Notes: generated by a model from the letters alone, not told the origin. Numbered from the stretch's first letter, positions 35,255 through 47,200 are shown. The stretch: DNA of 62,000 nucleotides from Gnetum montanum (GCA_015680685.1 MNCI01002986.1:395402-457401), one strand, 5' to 3'. Made by a program: numbers and translations.

Positions 35255-36192
35255 TGATTAGTGGTTCAAGGTACCCCTACGCTTAACCATACAAATCATG
35301 AAGCATTCATGTGTGATCCGATCGAATTTTGTGGACTCTATGTCTTTTAGTATACTAGTCTTCTAGGAAGTAAACCTTGCCTTAATAGTTATTCGTTGTG
35401 TTTCCAATTACACTTGTGATGCACAAGGGTATGGTTAAGTGTAATTGAGACGTATGATTTTTATTATTTTATGTTGTATGTTTCTTGGTACTTAGAGTTG
35501 AGATGAAGTGATTTAATAACTAAATTAATTTAAATAATTAACTAATCTGTAACTAGTCCTAACAGAAGCATTCTATCCCACTTTCCATACACATCCTAAA
35601 CTCACATATCCATTGCTAGGTTACCAAGTGCTACACTACTGGGTGCATCAAGCAATAATGCTGTTGGGATTACCAAGAGAATACATGTTTATACTTGAAG
35701 CGGTCATGCTTATGTGTCTAATCTACTTAGCTTAAATAATTAACTAATTTCGTAAAGTCCAATTTAGCTTAATTAATTACTTATTTAATGAAAACAATGA
35801 ATGCATAAATAAATCATTAATCTAGTCTAAGTTGTGCAAGGTTTGATCAAAAGGCTCATCTTTATTGCCATACACACTAGTGTGGTTTAGGTATAACATT
35901 GTTTAAATAAATATCTATACACTTTCTAACTCCTTTTGTGGGCACTTAGAGAAATCTTCTAACTTTCAAATGGAAAAACTGCACGAGCTTTGCTACTACT
36001 ATGACTTGCGTTTCCATAAACATGGCTGTGAACTCGTATTTATAGTTTTGATTATGCATCAATGAGAACTACATATGTAGCAAATGCTACATTGATGTGG
36101 CCCCACTGATAGGGAAACACCATGTAAATGGGGCATCGTTGATGAGGCCATGTCAACGAGGGTCCTTCAATGTGACACTTTGACGCTCATCA
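35255..36192 (-). repeat. Copy E 5' LTR
   Basis: TGATTAG at 35255-35261 to CTCATCA at 36186-36192, 938 bp. U3 (about 36055-36185) has repeated CATCAATG, CATCGTTGATGAGGCC and GTCAACGAGG motifs. On the minus strand a TATA-like CTATAAATACG is at about 36045. The target duplication CCATT follows. Confidence 0.93.
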
Positions 36193-36402
36193 CCATTGAT
36201 GTAGTCTATTATGTTAATGCATGCGCATCAATGCAACATAAAAAAACTATATATATGCATGACACTCAATATCAAATTTACATGTTACTTCAAATGCAAA
36301 ATTAATTTTTTCAATTTTCAAAACCCAAAATCTTCTAGAAGCCATAACTTCCTTACAACATACCTAATTTCATCCATATTTTAACCCCTAAGCTTCCAAA
36401 GG
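36193..36402 (+). promoter_or_regulatory. Copy H internal U3-like promoter and ORF3 leader
   Basis: CCATTGATGTAGTC and GCATCAATGCAAC are U3-type motifs; CTATATATATGC at 36247-36258 is the TATA. A donor-like AAAG|GTATGC lies at 36401/36402, 154 bp downstream, matching C (153) and G (146). E inserted at the first motif. Confidence 0.55.
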
Positions 36403-36694
36403 TATGCTCTACATCATGGGGGCATCAATGCTCAAATTTTCCAATAAATTTTGCTAACACCCACCAATTAGACATTAAAAAAATATTAAAATAATGTTAA
36501 AAAGATAAAATACAAACAACTAACTATCTTTGAAACCAATAATTCAAAATAAAACATTCTTGTGCATGTATAACCACTCGAAAACTTAATTGTCAATTAT
36601 TTGTTATTGATAACCTTAAAAAATGATTAGAGAGTATTTAGGCTTAAAAGATGAAACTAACATAATTGATCTAGGGTTATCTATGTGATTAGAA

Positions 36695-37165
36695 ATGGAA
36701 CCAAAATGGGAATTGCAAGCAAAAGGGCCATTGTATCCCACAAAGAAAACACTAAGGGGAGAAAGAGGACAACACTAACAATAACCACAACAACAAGAAT
36801 AAGTATCTAAGATCATACATGTCACCAAGCCATTATAAGAAGAGCTTGCAGTGGAATCTATTTGTCATATTTCCACCCTAGAAATAGAGCAATTAATGAA
36901 GGATGAGATCATAAGATCTAGGCCAAATACAGAAGTCACTCTCATGTAGGCCTCCTGGGAGAAGGTGAGAAGTAAAGGGGTCCAAGGAACAGTTCTTCAA
37001 GAACTAAAATTTGGACCTTTCTTGGAGTTGGAACCAAAGGAGTCTCAAATGAAATTACAAGAATTTTTGCTATGTCCCACCATTTTCCACTAGTGGGGAA
37101 TGGTATCTTGGAAAAACATACTTCCTCTAGAATAATTGCTAAGGAGATGTAACTATAATGATCAA
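36695..37165 (+). pseudogene. Copy H ORF3, N-terminal fragment
   Basis: ATG 36695 begins MEPKWELQAKGPLYPTKKTL in the same frame as EELAVESICHISTLEIEQLM and the block VLQELKFGPFLELEPKE (about 36985-37035), then LLCPTIF. Five or so stops. The start agrees with C at 12861. It is truncated like C, about 150 codons in. Confidence 0.65.
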
Positions 37166-37184
37166 AGCTATTGTCACCTTCAAC

Positions 37185-37620
37185 TTTGTAGCCACTATAT
37201 CCATATAGAAAATTGTAGTAGTTATGTCCTACAATGATGTCCAACACTTGAACCAAAAATGATAAGGGAAAATGGTCTTTAAAAGTAGCCTTTTTAATAG
37301 CCTAAAATCTCTATAGACTTTCCATAGCCCTACATTCTTTAGGACAATGACAAGTGGGCTCTCCCACCCACTATCTATTGTAAGATAGATGAATCTAACC
37401 TTGAGGAGCTTCTCTACCTTCTTTTTAATAACTTGTTTTAACTTTTCATTCAACCTTCTTTGTGGCTATCTCTTGGGCTTGATGTCAGAGTTTGTATAGA
37501 TTCAATGATGGCATATGCATGGATCTATCCTTGTTATTTCATCATATGACCAAGTAAAGGTTGTTGGCCATTTGTTGACTACTTTTAGCAATTTAACCTT
37601 ATGTTGTTTAGTAATTTATA
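37185..37620 (-). pseudogene. Copy F reverse transcriptase fragment
   Basis: The minus strand from 37453 reads MNEKLKQVIKKKVEKLLKVR then FIYLTIDSGWESPLVIVLKN, the polymerase start; LDIIVGHNYYNFLYGYSGYK follows near 37240. It ends before the catalytic Asp pair. Confidence 0.82.
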
Positions 37621-37949
37621 ATTACTAGTTTTTCATTATTTAAAAAGATATAATCTAAATATTCATGTAATGTTTTTAGTTTTATGTGCTCTCTTTTAGA
37701 AGTTTTTGGAACTTAGAGCTTTTTCCAATCTACCTATAATTCCTTTCCATTTTTAACTTATAAGAGTTTGTACTTAATTTGCTCCATTTCATTCATTTTA
37801 TTTAGATATACACTTGTTAGGATCTCTAATGGCTCCATGCACATTGTAGAACTAGAGTTATTATCTATAGTCAACTAGGATGCCTTGCTATTTTGTAGTT
37901 GTTGCATATAGTCACCTTTGAATGCTAGTGGATTTGACATATCTTTTAC

Positions 37950-38410
37950 ATTTTATAATGATTGTGCTCTTGATTGTCCATATCTTTGGTATGTAGTTGC
38001 ATCCTATATCATTGTACATGAGGAATGAAACTCTTTTCTTCCCTATTTTGTTAAATTCTCTAATTCCTAGTTTGGCATCAATGGTACTTAGCTAATCCCC
38101 ATAAGGATTATGAATTTCCCCTTGCAATTTTTCACATGGATTACTAAGAAATCTATCAGATATGACTGCACACTAACAATAGTTATAATGTCTTCTTCCA
38201 AGGCAATTGAAAAAATAATGGATTGATTTGCAAGTTATAACTTGATGTTACATTTCTTTCATAGAGGTAAGTTTCATGTCCTGTACATTTCTTGGGAAAT
38301 CATATTCACACTAAAATTTGAGTTTAATAAAGCCTTTCATAGATCATTTCCTACAATTTACAAATATATTAGAGGACTCATAGGATTGATTCTCTTCCTG
38401 AAAAGATGTA
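37950..38410 (-). pseudogene. Copy F protease
   Basis: The minus strand near 38345-38285 reads KALLNSNFSVNMISQEMY: the catalytic Asp has become Asn. The second half is seen at about 38130-38050. Decayed. Confidence 0.72.
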
Positions 38411-38459
38411 TTGCCTTCATCTAGTCTATAACAACATGGGTTAACATGAAAATTTGAAC

Positions 38460-40935
38460 ATTTTAAGGCTTTCAGTTTGAAGGTGGATTTGTAGATATTC
38501 CTTGGATAGTTTGAGAGGATTCCATAGCCATAGATGCTTGTAATGGCTTTTGTAGATTATTAGGTTTAAAATGGTCTCTTCCAAAGTTTACACTTAGAAC
38601 CATTTGAATTACTGTCCAATTTTAAGTTTACACCTCTTTTGGAATTTCATTATTAGGGCTATGGAGGTATTTATCCTGCATTAGTGATGCAAGTAACAAG
38701 GAAGTGGAGGCATGAGGTGTAAGTTGTTAAGAGTGGTGAGAAGTATATGTAGAAGAAGATTCATCACATGGAGTGGTAGGTCTATGATATTTGGAAGAAT
38801 AGTAATGATGAGAAGAAGTGTAGGCTATGGAGGCACTTGGGGATACCACTTGTTGGACATAATAGCCATAGGGATCCAATTAATGGTAAGGATATTGTTT
38901 CCTTAGTGGTGGTATCCCCCATGACTGTGGAATATGCCATTGTTGATAGTAATATTGAACTTGAGGTGACATTCCACTTGGTTAATACAGCTATTTGTGA
39001 AATTGTTGTTGATAGTTGCCTAAAGGTTAAAGAAACCTTCTAGGTGCTTGCCTTTTGATGAATTTTGGATTTAAGGTATTCACCCTAAACTCTTGCAAGT
39101 GTGATAGAATTGGGCAACATACCTTAGGATGGCCATATTGGAAAATGTCACATCCTTCATCATCTGAGTCTAAATTTGCAACCTCTTCTATTACTGTAGC
39201 GTTACCTTTTTGATGATGATAGTCCTTTCCTGTGTCCTTTCTTCTCTTGTCCTTGTCCTTGATTCCCTATTCTATTTTTTCCTTCATGAGTTTAAGTGCT
39301 ATTTGGAACTTCCCATCTAGATAGTCCCACATCTTGTGTACCTTGACCAATATTTTAGATAGAAAGTTTTGGATCAGAAAGATCTTTTTGTGCACAATCT
39401 TTTCAAATGGTACTTCCTCCTCTAATTCATAAAGACAAGTCTCCTTTTCATAGATGAAGGGATCCTTGTTGTACTTCTCTGCATTTTCTCTTTTTCTTAA
39501 CTCCCCCTCTTCCTTTGTTATTTGGTTGATGATCCTTTGGATTTGATGGACCCTCATTTTTGATAGTCTCCCTTGCGCAAAAATCCCAATAATCTCCCTA
39601 GTTTTGTTTCTGAGCCCATCTATGATATAGCAAAGCTACTATTGCTGAGAGAAACCATGGCTGCATCAAGTGATTCATGGTTACCATGTATCCAACCTTG
39701 AATCTATTTCCTCAAGCTGGACATCCTCAAGTACTTTTGATACTTATCATCGAATAACTCTAATATCATACTCTAGCTATGAACATATTTCGATTCGAAG
39801 GATTGGTACTAATATTTTGTTTCCTTTATGATTATACTAGGGAATAACATAAGCTTCTACTAGTTATTTTCAATGTTCAGCAAGGCACATGCATTATGAA
39901 AGACTTGTGTTATGGATCAACATTGTAACCTTCCTCAAACTTAGGGATATTATTCATATCTAGTTGTTTGATCCTGCTATCCCTTTGATGCTTGGTGGGG
40001 ATGTAAACTGCCTCATGAATGTTAATCATGCTTCTTGTAGTAAGCAATGGTTCATCATAGTCATCTTGTTCATTGTGGCCCCTATCATGGCCATGTCTCT
40101 TATGATGTAGCCTACTACATCTTCTGTTGCAAGGATGTTCCCCTTACTTTTGCTTTAGTCTATGTTCTCTTCTCCCATCTCTATGATGATGTTTTCTATC
40201 ATCTTAACCTTGCCGTTGATTATTTCTTCTTCAATCTTAGTCATTGTCTTCATCATTAGAGATAAATGATAAGAAACATGGTGAGGATGAAGAGCTAGAA
40301 GAGTTGTATTAGCTTGTTCTCCTTTTCTAGTTCCTTGATTGTTCTCTTGCTTGATGATTGGGAGACCTTGGCCTTGAGGTCCCCTTAATTCTAGGTTCAA
40401 CTCTTTCCTTGCCTTGGTTGCTCATCAAGATTGAAATGTAACCATTGGTGGGTTAAGTTATCTTCACTAAAGAAAGGAGGATCTTGGCATTGCAATCACC
40501 TTGATGGATATTTAGTATCCTTTTTTTGATTATGATATTAGTGTGATTGGAACCCTCTTATCCTTGCAAGAATCATGGTTGCCTCATTGAGTTTGTTTTT
40601 TCAAAATTGGACATTCGTAGGTTGATAATCTTTGAAGAGGTGATTTACCACTTAGTACTCTAGGACTACTATTTCAAGCCCTAGATTTGTTAATGTTACC
40701 ATGAACATTGATGGAATGACACAATTGGGTGACAACACAATGTTACCCTCTAGGTGTCTCCAATGCAGCTACTCATCTTAGTGAAGATGAAAGTGAAGTC
40801 TAGATAGTGTGGCTCCAAATGAGTGTAGACTACTTTGAGTTGTTAGGATACTTCATCTTGGTTCCTTTTTGTTCTATCTTGAAGTTTTATAGAATCAACC
40901 ATAGGTGGAAATTCAACCCTACAAGAAGAAGACAT
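38460..40935 (-). pseudogene. Copy F gag
   Basis: The start at 40935 is inferred from the position of the MSS start in D, E and G. A Glu/Lys-rich segment is open at 39557-39267 (MRVHQIQRIINQITKEEGEL on). The knuckle CDIFQYGHPKVC lies at about 39160-39120, second Cys changed to Phe as in E and G. A Tyr/Gln-rich tail follows to about 38700. Confidence 0.75.
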
Positions 40936-41065
40936 CTTTCAGGTTTTTCTTATAGTATGCCTTTAATAAATTATTATTATTATTTTTGTAATGATGGTTT
41001 GTTATGTTCTCAAAATGATCTTTGTATTATTTAATTATCTATAACACTTAGCACAAACCACACGT

Positions 41066-41084
41066 TCCTTGGAAATGGCACTAA
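41066..41084 (-). promoter_or_regulatory. Copy F primer-binding site
   Basis: On the minus strand TTAGTGCCATTTCCAAGGA abuts the LTR; it is a weak match to the tRNA-Asp complement, recognisable by position and the other copies. Confidence 0.55.
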
Positions 41085-41930
41085 TGATGAGTGACAAGTA
41101 TCTCGTCTACCCAACTATACGAATCATAAGCATGTATGTGCAATTCGGTTGAATTCCATGGAACATTGGTCAACTAGTATCCTAGATAATGAAGTGTTAT
41201 GTTGCTGGTCATTGTCTTCTCAATTATCACTTGTGCTAGCTTGGTGGGTATGGTTAAGTGTGATGGAAGCATAAGATACTTTTATTTTTATTTTTATTTA
41301 TTAAAATATTAAAAGAATAAAGTGATTAAAACATTAATTTCTAACTGACTATGGAATTAAGAGTAATCTAACTTATCTTAAGCTTAAAGCATTTGTTCCC
41401 ACTTTCCATACCCATCCTAAACTTATATTAATGTTGTTAGGGGTACAAAGTGTCTACTGCTGGGTGTACCAAGTATCCACTCTTAAGATTACTAACTGTT
41501 AATATGTTATGATCAAAGTGGTCGTACTCACGCTCTTACAGAATAAAATATTAAATTGCTAAGTGTTAGAAAGTAAAGTGCATTAAGAGTAAAATGTTGA
41601 AATAAACTAAAGTAAAGTACTTTAAGAGTAAAATGCTGAAAATAAACTAAGTGCTAATCCAAGTACTGCAATGGAAAGAATTAATGTTGATTTTATTACT
41701 ATCATGCAGAAGTGTCTAGGTACATCATGCACTCGAATAAAACTTCACATAATCAACTCTATCTATGTTGTGAGCACTCAAAGGGAAATTTGGCTAAGTC
41801 TTATGAAAGAAAATTGCAAGAGTCTAGCTATTAGAATGACAAAAGATGCCATAGATGTAGATGGTGTGTGCATTTATTAGAGGATATCTTGATGAGGCTA
41901 CATTGATGAATGCTTGTTGATGTAGTAGAC
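41085..41930 (-). repeat. Copy F 5' LTR, outer end lost
   Basis: TGATGAG at 41085-41091 and U5 sequence as in the others; U3 motifs (GATGAGGC, CATTGATGAATG, TTGATGTAG) at about 41890-41925. The terminal CTCATCA is not found, so about the last 80-100 bp are missing or diverged. Confidence 0.8.
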
Positions 41931-42180
41931 AAAAAGACTATTTATCAACACTGTCCAGTAAAACCAAACCTATGACTTGGAACTTCCAAATCAATACCAC
42001 TAGGCTAACTCATAAATTACTACAAGGTTGTAAGGAATTAAGACCACATAATTTCAAAGTTCATTGCTTAAAATAAATTCTTATATTTATAGAACTCCAT
42101 GCACTTATCTCCTCTTCCTCGGTAAAGTTAACATATGTGGAGGAAGTATCTTGAAACTACTAACAAGGCATACTTAATAA
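41931..42180. other. Unassigned AT-rich sequence
   Basis: No LTR-family match, coding frame or repeat recognised. Confidence 0.4.
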
Positions 42181-42310
42181 TGCAGTGTTAGCCTAGTGGT
42201 AAAACTCTTTATTTGAAAGCTCTAAGTCATGGATTCATATCTAGTAGAGAATGTTGACTTCTAAAGTTCTAATTAATCCATATATCTTGAGGTGTACCTA
42301 TATTACAATT
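42181..42310 (+). mobile_element. Probable tRNA-derived SINE fragment
   Basis: TTAGCCTAGTGG (42188-42199) fits a pol III A box and ATGGATTCATATC (42229-42241) a decayed B box, 29 bp apart, as in tRNA-like SINE heads. No tRNA cloverleaf is complete, so it is not scored as a tRNA gene. End uncertain. Confidence 0.5.
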
Positions 42311-42928
42311 ATTGTGGATTCCAACGCCCTCTAAAGCATACCTAGTGCAAATAAGCTATGTGCATTAACTTGACATATAAATAATTTTAGAAATAGAAAT
42401 GGGCCGGAAACAAAACCTGATGCGGAACCTGCCATTCCAATTTTGAATTTTTCAAAATAAGTTAAAATTTAGTATTTTAAACAAGAACATCGTCAACGGG
42501 CCTAAAATACTAAAGAATCGATTGCATCTTGTCAGTTTCTGGTTAATGTTAAAATTGCCAATCTACTGTATGTTCACGAGTTTTCTCCAATAGCATAAAC
42601 ATGTCCGATCCATGGTTCATCATGGCTCCATATGTCTCCCCAAGCCATGCCATGTCCATGAGTCAATCAAGGTCAAATTGCTGGGATAATTTCTCCACCA
42701 AAATACGTGCGCCCTTTATCAACTTTGAAAATGCAAGATCAAGTCTGCAATAATCAATAATACCACTGCTAATTTGCGTTTGCGTTTGCGTTTGCCTGCA
42801 ACTGATGGGCAGTGTCAATTCACAGGTTTGTTAAATTCTTCCTCCAAATCTTGTCGAGAAAATGTTTTGACAGTGGGTGTCCCATGTGAAACTTCATTAC
42901 CAGAATTTGCTTTAAGTCACAAAGACCA
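42311..42928. other. Non-LTR sequence with higher CpG and a TTTGCG repeat
   Basis: Contains TTTGCG three times plus TTTGC (42773-42795). CpG-containing words (CCGATCC, ACGTGCGCCC, GTCGAG) are more frequent than in the transposon parts, which could mark an unmethylated region upstream of a gene. No clear TATA or coding frame. Confidence 0.4.
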
Positions 42929-43033
42929 ATGGCGGTCATGGCTACAAAATTAGTGGGTTCTGCATCAAAAGTGTTCGAATGGGCCATGGAGGTCTTGAAT
43001 TACAGCATCATGTGCGTTGCATTTGGATATTGA
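42929..43033 (+). CDS. Possible first exon or short ORF, unrecognised
   Basis: ATG 42929 opens a 34-codon frame, MAVMATKLVGSASKVFEWAM on to CVAFGY and a TGA at 43031. Base composition is less AT-rich than around it. A good donor (GGG|GTAAGA) follows at 43081/43082, beyond the stop, so as a coding exon it would need a frameshift. I do not recognise the product; it may be a host gene remnant or a short upstream ORF. Confidence 0.25.
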   Translation: MAVMATKLVGSASKVFEWAMEVLNYSIMCVAFGY

Positions 43034-43082
43034 GAGACTGAGCCTTCTTAGGAGTGGTTCCTTGAAACAACTGCCAACGGGG

Positions 43083-43756
43083 TAAGACTTTTTAGCAAAT
43101 TCCTTAATTTACAGAAAATGGCGCGAATTAGAACTATGTAGAAGCAGCATTCAGTTGGAATCAGCTGAAAATTCTGGAAGAAAATACATTTGTATTGGTG
43201 ACCTAAATTGGGTTTCAACTTTCAACTAGCTCATAGAAATTGCAAACATTATGTAGATGGGATCAAGAAATTTGATTCAGGAACTTAGAAAAGCCCTCGT
43301 TTGAAAATATAAATGTATTAGACGATACCGAACAGGATTGAGCTGGGAATCTATTGTTGTTATCCATTTACTTGGTTAATATTTTTTAGCATTCTTGTTT
43401 TTCTCTTACTTTTTGAATGTAACGTGTCAGGCATGACATTAGGCTGTTCTATGGTGTGCTAGAAACTTAGAATTGAGTTTCCAAAATATGATGAGGCTTT
43501 GTAACCCTCCAACAAATCCTTTGTGATTTCCTGGATGTAATAAAAATTTCCAGTTTACAGTTTCCCTTATGTTTGATTTTTTGAAAGTAATTTCACTTTT
43601 ATTAGATTGTTGCAATCCACATTAATGTTAATGCTTCACTACCATCTTTTTTAGCACGTATGTTCTTTAACATAATCATTGATGAGCTCAAATCCTGTTA
43701 GGGTTAGAATTGGTGAGTCTAGTGTATGAATCATCTTAATTTGTATGGATATGTAG
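43083..43756. other. Possible intron, nothing else seen
   Basis: T-rich sequence between the donor at 43082 and the acceptor ATGTAG at 43756. No coding frame on either strand beyond short ones. Confidence 0.3.
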
Positions 43757-43910
43757 GAATTAGATGTAGTTGTGGAAGCCCTTACCATGATAGCAAGACA
43801 CCTGGAAACAGTGGTATTCACTGAGCTATTTCTGGAATCTGCTGTTGCAAATATACAGAATGACCATGTCAATGATGGATGGACTTTTGTGATGCCATTT
43901 ACAGCAAAAT
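43757..43910 (+). CDS. Exon-like block of an unrecognised host gene
   Basis: Bounded by an acceptor (ATGTAG|G) and a good donor (AAAAT|GTGAGT). Its 154 bases are open and read ELDVVVEALTMIARHLETVV, then FTELFLESAVANIQND and HVNDGWTFVMPFTAK. The helix-like amphipathic make-up and lack of stops are unlike the decayed elements nearby. No family could be named. Whether it is part of an active gene or a captured exon cannot be told. Confidence 0.4.
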
Positions 43911-44685
43911 GTGAGTCCTTGCAACAGTTTTTCTCATGTGCAGGGCTTTGTCAATCTGCATTGTAGAGTGCAGAAGAAATCCTCAATTCCAAAATCACCA
44001 TGTCTAACAATTGTTTGAGATGCTTTAGAAATGAATTGCCTTAGAATTAGGATGTGATGTAGGTTAACTTAAGTGGAGGGAATGGCCATTGGAAAATATA
44101 TATTTTTCAGATATGTACGTTTTTCTATTATGCAATAATAAAAGGCATTCAAGGCTACATGATTATCTATGGTATGGCACTTCTTTCTTTTGTTATACTA
44201 TTAGCACATTGAATATGCAGTCTAAATTTGATATTGTAGATATATCATGCCAGCAGTTGGATGAAATGCATTGTTGAATTTCTGTTTTGTGGGATGCAAT
44301 CATATATGGGTTTATGTAGGATGGGGCTGGAACTTGTCTGTGAGATGCTGACCAATGAACTGAATCTTCATTGGATGATTCAATTTTCTTAGCTTATGTG
44401 AATGAAAAATTTTCTCCATTGGTCCAGAAAATCATTTTGGAATTTCATGTTCTGGTGCATGGTTTTCTGTTTACATATTGCAGGTGCTTACTACTTAAGA
44501 TAGCCATAGATGCCTGCTAGAAACTTATTATTCTTGATTGCCAAATTTTAAGATGTATCATTAACAGCCATTTTGATGAGCATTGAAGATTTTGGTTTCA
44601 TGATGCTAGAAGGCCTGATTCCAACCTGCTTTACCCTGGCCAGTATTGTCTTTGTTTGAATACATGCTGTTGAATATGTGTATAG
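43911..44685. other. Possible intron sequence
   Basis: Between the donor at 43911 and the acceptor GTATAG at 44685. AT-rich; short open frames only (for example 44089-44277 on +), none convincing. Confidence 0.3.
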
Positions 44686-44907
44686 CTTCATTTCAACAAT
44701 CATTTGTGTATCGAACATCATGCAACCAGTGCTGGTGCTCCTACATGTAAAAGTCCTAGTATTATGAACTTTTCTTTGCTTTGTAACAATCGAGAATTAG
44801 ATATTCAAGATTGTCTTCAAAATGAGTTATCTGCATCAGCTTTTGAACATTTTCTAGAGTGCAATAATAAAAAACTGAACAAATATTTGAGACCGTGGCT
44901 CTTTCTG
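44686..44907 (+). CDS. Exon-like block, unrecognised
   Basis: Acceptor GTATAG at 44685 and donor TTTCTG|GTATGA at 44907/44908 enclose 222 open bases (74 codons) reading LHFNNHLCIEHHATSAGAPT, then FSLLCNNRELDIQDCLQNEL and ECNNKKLNKYLRPWLFL. Its phase does not join directly to the block at 43757, which leaves one base over, so another exon would lie between them or one is spurious. Product unknown. Confidence 0.35.
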
Positions 44908-47040
44908 GTATGATGCTATTAGTTTGTAACTCAAACAAATCTTTAAGAAAGCAAGCTTATGCATGAGTTGTTATTGTAGAAATACATTCTTATTGTAAAA
45001 TCTATTTTTCTATGGCTTTAAATTTGGCTTGAACTATTTATCTGTTCAGGAATAGGAATTTGGTTTTGATCCTCATTGGATTTTTTTTTTCAATTTTCAG
45101 GATGGAGTTTTATGCATGGTTGGGTTAATCATTTGACATAAATACAGTGATGGGTAGATTACTTACCTTGACAAGGTTCATGGTGGTTGGGATTCTTTAA
45201 TCCTGCTACATTGCAAATCCTTCAGGTATGTTAATAGTGACACTATTTCAGCCAAAGATAAATGATTATAATGATGTTATGACAAGTACTATGAAAATGG
45301 GTGATTTGGAAGGTGATTAATTATAGCACAACTGAGCTTTACAATGCTCTCATCAATGGTATCAGTGGGGTTGTTGTCATGACCAGATAAATATGGAATC
45401 TTTGCTTTCTCATCACTACACTAAGATTGCCTTGGTTGGCCAGACTTTTGGGGGAGTCTACTAGGAATTTGTAAGAAAGTTTCTTTTTGTTTTCCTTATT
45501 TTTACCATTTTAAATTTATGTTTCAACATGTCTAACACAAATTTGAGTTGTTGGTTGAACATGATATTATATCATTTTAATGACAATTTGATGTCATTCC
45601 TTGAACTTATTCTTGTTATTGGATACAAATTTTTTGACGGAATATCAATGCAAGGATCACATTTGCAAATGATAAAAGCATTACAAAGAGGGAATTTATT
45701 CTATTAAAAATGTTGTAGATAGTATTTATAAAGCACACACACAAAATGACTAGCTATAGAGATCAAAAAACCAAAATATGTGATCATCATAGCCTAGCTT
45801 AATAGTGTTCTAGCAGCATTATCTTCACACCATTGTTTTAGCCAAAGGTAGTATTTTGAATCAAAAAATTTGTGATTAGTGTGATATTTGTTTGAAGTTT
45901 TTCTCGGAACTATTCTTTAGTATAATTAAAAAATATATCCACTTCTTTCTATATTTAATCATCCTACCCTTATCCCAACTACATTGAGTTGACTATATGA
46001 GTTCTTTTATGTCATTTTCTTCTACTAAGATTCAAATAAGCATTAATACTCAAATCTTGGATGTCTTTTTTTTATGCAGGTAAACAAATTATGTCTTAGT
46101 CTACCTCTTTGTTGGTTCTCTTCAACTTTATATTTAAATTTGCAACAGAAAGTTTTTTTACTTCTAGAATTTCAGTTTCTACATCAACCTTAAATTTCTT
46201 GTTTGCTTATTTCTTTTCTAGATATTTGCAACTGTTGGAACTTTTGAGTTGAAAAAAGTTGTCAATTTCAATGCTTAATAAGATACTCCTATCATCTTTA
46301 CATTAATAGTCTTTGAACTATGCTGAATTCAATTTTAATTGAACTTTTTAGCTTTAAGTGTCAATTGTGAACATTTTCTTGGGTCTTTTAAGGGTTTAAT
46401 TGGTATTGTTTGTATTTTTATCTTAGAGGTGTTTAATTCCTTAAGCATTAAATTGGTTATTGATTAATACAAAATTTTATTCCTATCTCCTATGTTGGTC
46501 CACTGATCCAGTGTACTATCAGTGAGCTTATTTGAACTCTTATTTAATTTGATTGAAATTGTCTTTTTCATGAACAAGCACTCAATTCTATTTATTAGGA
46601 TACTGCAAAAAGCATTTCTACCAACATTCTTCAAGTCAGATGCAGTGGACAACATCACGAACACTATAAGCATGGATGTCATATCTTGGCAAGAGATGTT
46701 TCTTTTAGGAATATGTTCCTACCTAGGTTTATCCTATCGAATTTCAGGAACTCTTTGTTCCTGTTGGGGCAATTTGCTTGATTGTAGATGTAATTTGCTA
46801 CGTACACAAGATTCATCCTTCTTCAAGATCCAAATCTCATCTTGAGAAAACCAGACTAGTTTCTATACCTAGATCAATTTGATTTAGGGACTAATCTAAT
46901 GTTATTATACAACTTTAAAATAGTATAGCTTTTTTTGCTTTAATTTGAGAATTGGATATATATAAACTAGCCAAGATGATCAACTATGGAAGTCATTTTC
47001 TTGCTAAGATAAGTCATGTAGAAATGTTCAAATAAAAGGA
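44908..47040. other. AT-rich sequence with doubtful exon-like pieces
   Basis: A stretch ending in a donor-like TTCAG|GTATGT at 45225/45226 reads ITYLDKVHGGWDSLILLHCK but has a TAG just upstream. A 107-codon + frame at 46522-46845 (SDAVDNITNTISMDVISWQE within it) is the longest in this part; I do not recognise it. Otherwise intron-like or intergenic. Confidence 0.3.
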
Positions 47041-47048
47041 ATAATTTG

Positions 47049-47200
47049 CACATTGTTTTCATTGATTTCAAGAAGGTCTATGATAGAGTTGCAAGAGAGA
47101 AAATTGAGTGTATACTAAATAGGAAAGATATCTTAATTGGATATATATGGTACTATGTAAGGTATATGTTATGGAGTTACAAATAGGAAGGTATCCTAAT
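47049..47200 (+). pseudogene. LINE reverse transcriptase fragment 1
   Basis: The frame reads HIVFIDFKKVYDRVAREKIE from 47049, the F-I-D-x-x-K-A-Y-D-R-V motif that marks non-LTR (LINE) reverse transcriptases. CILNRKDILIGYIWYYVRYM follows, as in the next helix of that family. Decayed after about 47200. Confidence 0.7.

Larger units (their letters stand above)
24684..36192 (-). mobile_element. Copy E: complete minus-strand element with ORF3, inserted in H
   Basis: LTRs lie at 24684-25614 and 35255-36192. Perfect 5-bp target duplication CCATT (24679-24683 and 36193-36197). The internal order on the minus strand is primer site, gag, protease, RT, RNase H, integrase, shortened spacer, ORF3, polypurine tract. 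Total 11,509 bp. The spacer lacks the 1.6 kb with internal promoter that G has, so E's ORF3 start is deleted. Confidence 0.95.
36193..37165 (+). mobile_element. Copy H, piece 3 (internal promoter and ORF3 start)
   Basis: It continues piece 2 across the E insertion with a shared CCATT. It aligns on the plus strand with C 12400-13310 and G 56980-57900. It stops near 37165, where minus-strand RT sequence of copy F begins. Confidence 0.75.
37185..41930 (-). mobile_element. Copy F: 5' part of a minus-strand element
   Basis: On the minus strand it has 5' LTR (from 41085), primer site, gag, protease and the first third of the RT. It is cut near 37185 against copy H. RNase H, integrase, ORF3 and 3' LTR are missing, so no target duplication can be tested. 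Confidence 0.85.

Noticed and set aside
42181-42260. Functional tRNA gene
   Set aside because: Only A- and B-box-like words are present; no acceptor stem pairing or intact anticodon arm could be drawn.
42773-42795. TTTGCG hexamer repeat as telomere- or centromere-type satellite
   Set aside because: Only three and a half units; a chance microsatellite.
46522-46845. 107-codon plus-strand ORF as host gene
   Set aside because: No start context, family motif or splice context that agrees with the other exon-like blocks; left inside an unassigned region.
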